Below, one piece after another: positions 55,253 through 64,000 of a stretch of DNA of 64,000 nt (position 1 is the stretch's first letter; each line of letters begins with the position of its first letter). The position numbers were made by a program, and so were the translations under genes. Location of the stretch: NCBI GenBank assembly GCA_023935145.1, contig CM043701.1:70882317-70946316 (forward strand). Direction: 5' to 3'. The DNA is from Bretschneidera sinensis. Lineage: Eukaryota > Streptophyta > Magnoliopsida > Brassicales > Akaniaceae. Below the pieces are notes generated by a model. The model made no database searches. It was not told the DNA's origin and saw only the letters and a program-made list of their open reading frames with translations.

Positions 55253-55270
55253 TTCCCACAGATGATACTA
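55253..55270 (-). other. Tat primer binding site, decayed
   Basis: The minus strand reads TAGTATCATCTGTGGGAA. Against the Tat consensus TGGCGCCGTCTGTGGGAA there are five differences, all G-to-A or C-to-T. It lies four bases inside the LTR. Confidence 0.75.
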
Positions 55271-55274
55271 ATTC

Positions 55275-55613
55275 TGTTGATGCCAAAAATAGGCTGGGTT
55301 TGTCTGAGTCGGATCAGGTTAGTTGCTGGAGTAGGTTCTGGTCTAGTTCGCTTGAATGTGTACTAGTTTGGGCTGGTTTGGTATGAGCTGGATTCGGGAT
55401 ACCTGAAAAAGAAGTCGATCCAAAGTGTGTTACTTTGAGGATGGCCCTCCTATGCTATAGGAGTTGGGGAGAGAAAAGTAGTGAGAATTGTTATGAATGA
55501 ATTACCAATTGGGGGTATCTATTTATAGGGTTTGGGATAGGTCAAGATTATCATTTTACCTTTGTGATTGACAAATGTTACACTCTGATAGGAAGGTATA
55601 TTTGACCCACATC
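55275..55613 (-). repeat. 5' LTR of the Tat element
   Basis: On the minus strand it ends TGGCATCAACA just before the primer site. It shares with 36250-36609 a CTATTTATAGGG promoter-like block and the terminal GACCCACATC. The outer end is within a few bases of 55613; a target duplication was not found. Confidence 0.7.
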
Positions 55614-57950
55614 TACAATCTTTTTGCAGGTAAATGTCAAAACTCCATAATTGTCCTCGAAACAAGTTTATCAATTTTAATGATTATTTTACTTCCAAAA
55701 TATAGAAAGAGTGGAAAGCATCTGGTCTGTGTTTGATCATGAAATTTTTTTATTTATTTTTCTTAACATTTTTTTCAACAATTCAGACATTTTAAACATA
55801 ATTGACAAACAAAATTTCTATTTTTAACATATTATTAGAAAAGTTGAAAAACAAAAAATGTGGTTTACCAACTTTTTAAATATTATATTGAAAATAGAAA
55901 TGTTATTTTTAAAATTATTGAAAGAGTGTTAAAAAAATAAAGATAAATTTTTCCACAACTAAACGACCCTATGATTATTTTATTTTTGCATTTGTTCCTT
56001 TTTTAATAGGGCATGACTCCTTTCGCGGTTTTCCTCGATGTAAACTTAGATGAATGCCACATAATAGCTTTATTTTAACGGCCATGATGCCCGTTAAAAG
56101 CCATCAAAATTAATTCACAGGAATTCGTAAAACCCAACCCCTTGCTCTCTCTTGATCTTTATTCTCCTCAAAATCTCTATCTCCAAGAAATGAGATAAAT
56201 TAAGAAGGATCCCGGATTTGGGGATTAAGTAATAATTTACTTGTAATTTAAAAAAAAATTACTATGTTACTCATTAAATTTATAAGTTCATATATTAATT
56301 TATATTTTTAATAGGCTTAAAAAATTATCTAATCAAAATTAACTTGGAAACTCAATACATGTATTTTTTAGTATTTCGATAATTTCAAGTTGATTTTAAC
56401 ACTCTTTTATCAAACACTTTTGCAATATATTTAAAAATTTCAAGAGGATTATCCAAACACTAATATAAAATTTATTATTTAAAAATAATTGAAGTACCAA
56501 ATTATAATCTAACACTGATAAATGATAATTTGATTTCTTCTGCATTCGCAAACAAGCTCTTAAATCTCTTATACTTCTGCTTATATGTGTTTGCTAAAAC
56601 TTCTGATAATTAATTATAGAAAGGTCAAACAATTACGTACTTGCTATATTTCCATACTTTGTGTCAAAATTGAAATTATAAACCTTGCATGGCACCCACT
56701 GATTTTGTAAGAACCAATAATGGGAAAAAAGGATTAAGTACACATGTGACAATTAATTTCTCTTTTGCTCAATTGTATGTTTGATGGCTCAGAAGTAGTA
56801 GAAAAGGGGTGTAAGTAAGATTTAAAATGCTTCTATCATTTCTTTTTCGTCTGGGCAAACATTTAGTTAGTCGAAAACAAAGAAGTTGTGACTGGACCGA
56901 GACGTATTTGGTGTATGTCCCGTCCTATTCTATTCTAGATGGATGTGGGTCTCACACTTCAATGTGTCTTGAATTGATTCACTGTACCTCTATGAAACTT
57001 TCAGGTTGTGTAAAGATAGAATTTTATTTGTGTAACATTGAATTATCTTTATATCACTTATTTTTTTCTTTTTACTTACGTAAACCATTTTAATATCGCG
57101 AAGTTGCTATATGCAGTTGATAAGTTATCTTAAAAAATGGAAAACTCTTGCTGTTGTGCGGAAATGAGAGGCTGCTTTCTTATAATAGCGAGGAATATCC
57201 GACATTCAAAACATATCTGAAATTAGATTTTGATGCAATTGCTCACTATCCAAGCTTCATTTCAGCCTTCGATTTTGCTCAGCAGAATTACTAAGATGTA
57301 TTGAATATTTAAACGGATATAAACATGTAACATGCATTGCATTCCAGTTTTAGTAACATTTCTAAATTGTTTACCATGAAGTTTTAGATAGTTCTTTATA
57401 TCTTTGCATGCCTGCTTCATTTCTTCCACCCTTATCCATTTGACATTCTTCTTCCCCATTCATGTAACAATGGTGAATTAGGTTTTTAGCGAGAAAGTGG
57501 ACATAAAAAGTGTAGGGCAGAGATTTATTTCTTACGGGAAGGCTTGTTCTAGGGAGTGACGAAACTTTATATGAGGCTGATTGGCTAGGTCATTTGAAAA
57601 TGAAGAGGTTGTGAACCTGATTGTTGCAAAGTATGCAACGGTAAAACGTTTTTTACCGGTTTTGACCCAAAATCTTATATTAATTTTGGACTCTTCTCTG
57701 GTTCTTTACACTTCAGACTCGCCTATGATCGTTTATACGATCACGGTAATGGAAAGTATACAAGTTTTCACACCCCAATTTCTCTCTACATGTAATGGTG
57801 TCAAGCTTTCACTTTCTAGAAAACTATTTCTCTCTTTATGTCTACATGTGCAGCAACCCTCATTTCTTTCCATTTTTTCAGTCCCTTATTTTTCTTCATG
57901 TTGCAGACCATATTAGGAAATTTTTTTAAGTTGGTTACTGAGAAGATGGG
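55614..57950. other. Gene-free stretch
   Basis: AT-rich. The open frames here (for example 56827-57093 and 57581-57916) show no known motif and no compositional signal of a gene. I see no clear repeat boundary. Confidence 0.45.
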
Positions 57951-59600
57951 GAGTTGAGAGTGAGTTGGAACAAACCGTTCCCTCCACTCAAATCAAATTC
58001 TAATATAATTCGGGCAGGTTGGACCATTCATCATGGGTACCCAACCCGACCCGAAATCCAACATCTCCCACTCGTATATGATAGGATCAACCTCGCCCAA
58101 CTAGAGATAAAGAGAATCTCTAATACCAAATTTCTTTTCAAGAAATTCATACTGGCAAGTAGGTCGTGCGAGCCGTGTGTAGACCTGCACTTGAGAGCTA
58201 AATACTATACACCTGTTAGGGATACATAGATGCTTTAACCCCAAGAAAAATAATAACATTAATATTGGCGTTTTTATGTGCCACAGACTAATTTAGCCAC
58301 ATCGGATTTAAGTATCTCTAATCCCTCACAAGCTTTTTTGCTTAAAGGTATATTTAACCAACTTTGCCATTCGGTGTTCATGATTACATCAAATCCAAAT
58401 CTTCAATATAATCACTCGAGCTATGAATCACCAATGCAAGATGTGTTACCAAAAAGTCTTCCTTTTGCAATCGTGTCTCTTTGTTTCAGACCAACCCCTT
58501 TCCTATACATGTCCCATAAAGATAATTATTTCATCACCATTGAAAACATGCTAAAGTAGTGAACATTGACCTATTCCTTTAATAACACAATCAAAAGTGA
58601 CACAGGGCACTCGTTGAATCTAATTTAGCCTCAAAGAACTCACACAGATAGTAAACAAAGATTCATATATTCACTTCCCTTCAAGGTCGAATTAAGCACA
58701 TGTAGTATGAATTACATGATATGGTGGACCTCTCTTCCCAGAAGAGTGTATTCCTTTTACTTATTGATAAATTCATACTATAATGCGAATTTTAGTTTAG
58801 TCACAACTACATGATTCATATACACATGCCCCTAATCCGAGTCCTCTATTAGCTTGCTATTTCAAGCAACCCGATTTCTCCTTTAAAGCGCCAAATTAAG
58901 ATCCCACATTAGGCTAACTTTCCAAGCTTACATGATTGTGGGATGATCATGTCCAGTCCAATTATCATTTATAATTTACAGACCTCAGCCAAGGCGACAC
59001 TGGCAAAGTAATTTTGCCAACACATACTATACATTTTTGTTCACTCTTTAAGTGAGTATATAGTATCTCATCCCAGCTCACTATCATGGTGGCTGAGGTG
59101 ATCGCTCATGTGAGAGAGTCAATCTTAACCTGGTGACATATCTTTTATCATGAAAACCAATTTCATGATATGTGTGTGCTACTTTTCATACTATTAATTT
59201 ATTAAAAAAAATTAACAAGTTAAATTTATTGCGTAGTCATATCTTCAGTGCCTACTTAAACTAAGGATTCTAATCCCAAAAAGTTATCAAAAACCAAGGT
59301 CAGGTCCGCATGTCTTGCGACTATGATCCTCACCTAGAATCTCATTTAAGTGTCAGTATTTATAGAAATCCATTAGCTTCATTGAGGTGTTATAAATTAG
59401 CATTCAACGTGTAGAGTCTGGTACTTCAATTTAAATATTTTAATTCGTGAGGTTTCACTTTGACGCATTTTCGTATGTTTGTTCAAGTGGACTTATAAAT
59501 TGTTTGTATCAAGAAAGTTGTCACAAGAGAATTTCATATTTTTGAAGGATAGTAATAAAAAAATGAAAGTTTAAAGAGTGTTGTGGGGATTTTTAAAAGA
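57951..59600. other. Gene-free, LTR-like unclassified repeat
   Basis: Contains text typical of plant LTRs: CCAACATCTCCCACTCGTAT near 58060, a long non-coding stretch with even composition, and GCTCACTATCATGG near 59080. I cannot give boundaries, strand or family. Open frames at 57954-58559 look accidental. Confidence 0.3.
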
Positions 59601-59646
59601 AATGGAAAGTGGAAGGGTAGAGTAGTAAAAAGGCTTAAGTGTATAG

Positions 59647-59654
59647 TATAAATA
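59647..59654 (+). promoter_or_regulatory. TATA box, TATAAATA
   Basis: Perfect TATAAATA followed by GAGTGTGTGTGTGAGAGAG, as at an LTR transcription start. It lies within the presumed LTR ending at 62154, but its place relative to the palindrome cluster (downstream of it) differs from the copia LTR, so it may belong to another layer. Confidence 0.45.
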
Positions 59655-59683
59655 GAGTGTGTGTGTGTGAGAGAGAGCCTAAA

Positions 59684-59687
<4 letters not shown>

Positions 59688-59739
<52 letters not shown>
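59688..59739. repeat. (GA)n microsatellite
   Basis: About 26 GA repeats. The Arg-Glu-rich and Leu-Ser-rich frames over it are artefacts. Confidence 0.9.
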
Positions 59740-59742
<3 letters not shown>

Positions 59743-60196
59743 TAACAAGTGCTGGAACTCTCTAGAAAAGCCGAGAGATAAGAGAGAAAAAAAAAAGAGA
59801 AAATGGAGAGCAGAGGAAAAAGGAGAAGAATGAGAAGAAGAAAGGGAAGAGAGTGAGAGTTTTGGAAAAACAAGGTAAAGATCTTGTTCATATTTCTTTC
59901 TTGTTATCAAGTTTGGTTGTTAAGCCAAAGATTTGAATTTTTGAAGTGTGATTTAAAGAAATTCTTAAGGAAAAAGTTCAAAGAAAAAGGGTTTGTCTCA
60001 AAAGTGGGTTTTGTGTAAAGTTGGTTAATTTAAGACTTTTTGAGCTCAACTTTTTCTCTTAGGTAATGTAAAGTTTTTGAATTTAAATCCTTAGGAACTT
60101 GTAGCTTTTGTAGAATTGAAAGGATCTATAGAGATGAAGAAGAAATATGGGGGAAAAGATTAATTTTTCGAGTGATTTTTGCTGGAATTAAGTGAC

Positions 60197-60354
60197 CCAG
60201 TCGACTGGGCCGGGAGACCAGTCGACTGGATGGGGTTTTTGTGCTATTTCTAAAGGTTCCAGTTGACTGGGTCATAGTACCAGTCGACTGGGTGAAATGG
60301 CAGAAGCTTTTGGACATTTTCCCAGTCAACTAGATCAAGTACCCAGTCGACTGG
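60197..60354. repeat. Six-copy CCAGTCGACTGG palindrome cluster
   Basis: Copies start at 60197, 60218, 60259, 60280, 60322 and 60343. Four are exact 12 bp palindromes, one has a single change and one has two. Start-to-start spacings are 21, 41, 21, 42 and 21 bp. They are usually preceded by a C or A and followed by GG or GT, like the copies at 3908-4097. No other similarity between the two LTRs is evident. Confidence 0.9.
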
Positions 60355-60847
60355 GTCATGCTAATTTTTGTAAAAAGAAAAATAACTTTTCTCTTTAGTT
60401 TTTGAGTTTTAAACCTTTCCAAAGTTATTTTAATGTTTATATACATTTGAAATATGATTAAAACACCTTTAAAAGTGTTAGCATTCATGAAAATTAAAGT
60501 GTTTTTGAGGTTCAAAATAAATGATTTGAAAAATGGCTTAAAGTCACAATTTCTCTTATTTTGGTTTCGTGCGAAGTGCACTCTTGATATTTAAAGTGTG
60601 TAAATACCTTGGTGTTCCTAGTATTTTGTTATTGATTGATATTAATGGGAGTTAGATGTTGTTTCACTGTTAGGCACAAGTGGTTGATACCGCTAAAGGA
60701 AAAATGTAGTAGTTTAGGACTTTGTAGAGCTCGTAAGGAGATGAGTTTCACCTTACTATTAGTAAACGTTGTGAATTGTATAATGAAAAATGAAAAGTTA
60801 TAAGTAAATATATAAATGATTATACAAATGTGAATAATGATGCTATG

Positions 60848-60848
<1 letters not shown>

Positions 60849-60903
<55 letters not shown>

Positions 60904-60907
60904 CACG

Positions 60908-60955
<48 letters not shown>
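60849..60955. repeat. Two (TA)n runs
   Basis: (TA)n at 60849-60896 and 60915-60955, separated by a short CA-rich linker (GCACACACACGTACATAC). Confidence 0.9.
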
Positions 60956-60959
<4 letters not shown>

Positions 60960-61089
60960 GGTTTTGATGATGTGAATGGTGATGATGGCTTGTATATCAT
61001 TGCATCTCATTTCATGCATTGAAATTTGATGATATGTTATTGAGGAGGGAACGATGGGTGAGGCCGACAAGTTTCTTCTCACAAGAGGG

Positions 61090-61123
<34 letters not shown>

Positions 61124-61260
61124 TATGGTTTTGATGATGTGGATGGTTGATGATGGCTTATATATCATTGCATCTTATTTCATGCATTGAAATTTGATGG
61201 TATGTTATTGAAGGGGGAACGATGGGTGAGGCCAACAGGTTTCTACTCACAATGGGTGTA
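60954..61260. repeat. 167 bp tandem duplication with (TG)n between copies
   Basis: Copies start at 60954 and 61121 with TATTATGGTTTTGATGATGT and run through ATTGCATCT, TTTCATGCATTGAAATTTGA and GGGAACGATGGGTGAGGCC. The first is followed by (TG)n at about 61092-61120. They differ by about a tenth of positions. Confidence 0.85.
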
Positions 61261-62158
61261 ATGGTACTGAACGTTTTTGGACGTACAAGACCCCTAAAAG
61301 GGGATTTGTTGTGATATGATATGATAATTGGACGTACCAGTACGTGAGGAAATGTACCTGTTATGATGAGATTGGCCCATGAGGGGCATGTGTTGCAATT
61401 TGGCCCATGAAGGGCGTGTGATATGATTGGCTCAATGAAGGGAATGTTTTATCCATTGTTGTAATTTAAAGGATGAAGAGATGATTATTTCTCATAAGTG
61501 GTTGATCTATTGTGTATGGATGTGATTTGGTTTATGAAATTTTGATAAATTAAGAATACTAGTACTGTTTGAAATGGTGATTATTTCCTGTTGTAATAAG
61601 AAATAAGAAAAACAAATTAAAATTTTATAAATAAAACTCATACTATAGTTATAATTATTTAATGACCTATATAGTAAAATTAGATATTTATGAATTTTCT
61701 TTAAAAGCGATTACTTCTAGTAAGTTGTTTATTCACTAAGCTTTTTAGCTCACTCTTCTATTTTTACTAACATTTCAGTAAAGTAATAGAAGACTTATGA
61801 TCAGAGTTAAAAGAAGACCCTAGTAAGATCCTACGTTTACGACATCCTCACCTCTTGGGTCTATTTGGAAGTTTAAATTTTCGTCTTAGTCTAGTTTTGT
61901 AACGGTGTACTTTAAGGGTAAATCAAGAAAGTCTCCCATCTTATTTGTGACTTTTTACAAGATCTTAAGAATTGATGTTTTCTATTGAAAATTTTCCTTG
62001 TATTAAGGTTATAGGTATGTATAGATATAAATTGATTGAAAAATAATGTTGATGATTTGTATGTTTTTCTTTGCTACATCATGAGTCAAGGTGCTCAATA
62101 CTGAAAGGTAATGGAATCATTCTGAGTAGGGCCCACTCGGGATGGTTCATTACATTTT

Positions 62159-62170
62159 TTGTATTAGAGT
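62159..62170 (+). other. Decayed Met-tRNA primer binding site
   Basis: Reads TTGTATTAGAGT. Against TGGTATCAGAGC it has one G-to-T and two C-to-T changes. It sits four bases after the LTR end CA at 62154. Confidence 0.55.
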
Positions 62171-64000
62171 TTTAGGTTTAAAGTTTTGTAGACTTTAATT
62201 TTTGGTGCATGGGGTGGTTATGGAAAGTTGATTTTGTAGAGTTAGAGAGGATGCCGTTTAGGAATAGTAATAAGAGGTGGTTTCAGTGGGAGTAAAATTT
62301 CTTGAGACTATAGTCGAGTCAAACTGTGTAGTTGTTGTGTGAATTTTGTATTGTTTTGAGTGACTTTGTGATATTGTGAATTGTTATGGTAATGCATTTA
62401 ATGTTAATTACGGGTTTGATTGCCTTGATACTATAAAGTATTGAGATTGATGTATAGCTTACATGTGTGAAAGTTTTGGTATATGGTTGGTGGTTTAATG
62501 GTATTGTTAAAAATTGAAAGATGAGAAAAGGTTTTTTAAAGAGTTAATTACTTGAAAGTTTTGCCTTGATTTATGCGACCATTGATAAATTATTGATAAA
62601 CTATTAGTTCAAAAAACTTATAGATATTATGAGTTGATTAAGTTATACTCAGTTAGTGAATTATGTTGATTTATGTATGAATGTTTCTATTGATGATTTT
62701 TTTTTTTATGTTGTATGTGCTAAGTTACTAATAAATAAGGATTTTGTGAGTATTGTAAGAAATAGCTAGCGTAATAATTTTAAAGATGAAATAGATAAAG
62801 TTTTGATTAGTGGGTTTGTATGTGCGTATGCTTAAGTGAAACGTAAGGGAGAACAGTAGTTAGTTGGGAATTTTGGACTTGGGGTTTTTTGAAAGTTTGG
62901 GTAGTGACTGTCTATTAGAAAAGTGGAGAGGTTCAAAAAGTTGAAAAGTCTTATAGATTTTTAGAAATTGTAATTATCCTTATATGAAATAATTTTTTTT
63001 TTTGTAGAAAAGCGATTAGTATGGTAAGTGTGTAGATGGGTTAATAAGTATAGATAATGAGTAATTAAATGGTTGGTGCTAGTTTAGTGAACTAAAAAGT
63101 TTTGCTTTATTGGTAGATTTAAATCAAAGAATACTTTTGGTATCTAGTGAGAGATAAGTGATGATGAACTAAGATATTGAAAGCGTTTTGAAATCTAAAG
63201 ATTTATGAGTGACTTGATTTAGATATGGTTGGGGTATTAGAAAATGTAATGAATAGCGAAAATATGAGACATATGCTTGGTAAAGGAAGTTTTTTTTTAA
63301 AATGGAAGTGTTAAGAAAGTATTTCATAAGAGATTAGATTTTAGCAATGTATGAGGGTATTAGAACGATTATGGTGAAAGAGAAATACATATAGAATACA
63401 AAGCCAAATGATTGTTAGATAAAGGATTGTGGTACGATTATATAATGAGAAATTAGAGATTTAGACAATTAGTTATAGACCTCACTCATAATTGTTATTA
63501 AGGACTTGACGGTGGTTAGTAATAGTGTAAGAATAAGATATTGTAGGATGAAAGTTATTATCTTAAGAGTTAATGAAGTTTGGAGTATCTTAAGAAAGGA
63601 TAATGTTGGAAGAAATGTCTAATAAAGATGATAGTTAAAGAGATTTGAGGTTACTGGACTTTGTGATTTTGATGAAACTTAATGTAAAGTGAATGGAAGA
63701 TCTTAGACAAATAAAGGAATTACTGGAAAGAGTTAAAAGAGTTGAAAATATAATTTTTACTAAGTGAATAGAGGAAAATACAAATCATGACCAGATCAAG
63801 AAACATTTTTGAGGAATGGTATAAATTGTATGAAGTGAGTGTGAAGTACTTTATTCAAGGACTATTAGTGATAGTAAGTTAAAGGAAATTATTGGAGTTA
63901 GGCATACATCGTATACATAAATATAAAATTCAGCAAGGAAAAGTGTAGAGATGTGATGTTAAGTGGTTTTCTAGAAGTTTTGGATTTCCTAAGCGGACTG
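62171..64000 (+). other. Internal leader of the element, C-depleted
   Basis: No gag or pol motif found in any frame. The plus strand is rich in G, A and T and very poor in C; in several sampled 60-base lines G outnumbers C about four to one or more. The rest of the element lies beyond the window. Confidence 0.5.

Larger units (their letters stand above)
36250..55613 (-). mobile_element. Tat-lineage Ty3/gypsy element, split by a nested Athila
   Basis: LTRs at 36250-36609 and 55275-55613 are recognisably the same sequence. The primer site (55253-55270) is a decayed TGGCGCCGTCTGTGGGAA. On the minus strand the order is gag, protease, reverse transcriptase, RNase H, integrase, then a non-coding region with an ORF on the opposite strand and tandem repeats. 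RNase H is cut at 40573/51287 by the 10.7 kb Athila element. Without it the host element is about 8.6 kb. All frames are broken. The Tat call rests on the primer site, the DNGSS protease, the YIDDML polymerase motif and the antisense ORF. Confidence 0.85.
59640..62154 (+). mobile_element. 5' LTR of a Met-tRNA-primed (chromovirus-like) element, start unsure
   Basis: Ends GGTTCATTACA at 62154, four bases before a decayed Met-tRNA primer site. The length (over 2.5 kb), the AGCTCACTC text near 61748 and the GGCCCACTCGGGATGG text near 62130 fit the long LTRs of Tekay/Del chromoviruses, but no coding domain confirms it. The true start lies at or before 59640. Inside are (GA)n, a palindrome cluster, (TA)n and (TG)n runs and a tandem duplication. 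Confidence 0.5.

Noticed and set aside
57954..58559. Two open frames of about 90 codons on the plus strand
   Set aside because: No motif, no splice context, and the sequence has the look of an LTR.
59635..59910. Ser-Leu-rich and Arg-Glu-rich open frames
   Set aside because: Artefacts of the (GA)n run.
60629..61082. Minus-strand frames with Ile-Tyr repeats
   Set aside because: Artefacts of (TA)n runs in the LTR.
1..64000. tRNA, rRNA or organelle DNA insertions
   Set aside because: I looked for tRNA-like B-box contexts and organelle gene text and saw none I could support; only tRNA-complementary primer sites are present.

Overview
This is nuclear DNA from a flowering plant. It is AT-rich, has short GT-AG introns, and carries a plastid-type arginine-biosynthesis gene, an LRR receptor-like pseudogene and plant-specific Ty1/copia and Ty3/gypsy lineages (Athila, Tat and probably a chromovirus). 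The low-GC gene and AT-rich introns fit a eudicot or basal angiosperm better than a grass, but the sequence does not name the species. Only one gene looks intact. Most of the rest is old, nested transposable elements and simple repeats.

Layout. 1-2600: relic of an LRR receptor-like gene, its last intron swollen by a 0.7 kb ATT/TAA-rich block. 2600-7700: a three-level nest on the minus strand, with an LTR-like block inside a copia gag, and the copia 5' LTR (3204-4409) cutting the RNase H of a gypsy element (4410-7690). 8768-9245: a degenerate ~48 bp minisatellite. 9336-18142: an Athila-like element with two 1.26-1.28 kb LTRs and gag-protease but no reverse transcriptase or integrase. 18148-25800: gene-free, with a Tat-type LTR, a Helitron candidate and MITE-like elements. 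25909-34130: argJ (plastid glutamate/ornithine N-acetyltransferase), 17 exons, 472 codons, with one GC-AG intron. 34680-35241: a fresh 281 bp tandem duplication. 36250-55613: a Tat-lineage gypsy element on the minus strand, split inside RNase H by a complete Athila element (40574-51286) with a perfect 5 bp target duplication. 55614-59600: gene-free. About 59640-64000: the 5' LTR and leader of a plus-strand element primed by initiator Met-tRNA, probably a chromovirus, cut by the window edge.

The retrotransposon genes are all decayed and form no working pathway. argJ is the cellular gene: it recycles the acetyl group in plastid ornithine/arginine synthesis.

Most interesting: two apparently unrelated LTRs (3204-4409, and the one ending at 62154) each hold a cluster of the 12 bp palindrome CCAGTCGACTGG. 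Start-to-start spacings are 21, 52, 22, 31, 31, 21 and 21, 41, 21, 42, 21 bp, always close to whole turns of the DNA helix. A third LTR family (9336-10593 and 16865-18142) has an array of a different motif (GATCGAGCGC) every 16-21 bp. In the copia and Athila-like LTRs these arrays lie about 90-285 bp upstream of a TATA box, where an enhancer would be expected. All coordinates, spacings and translations were worked out by eye.
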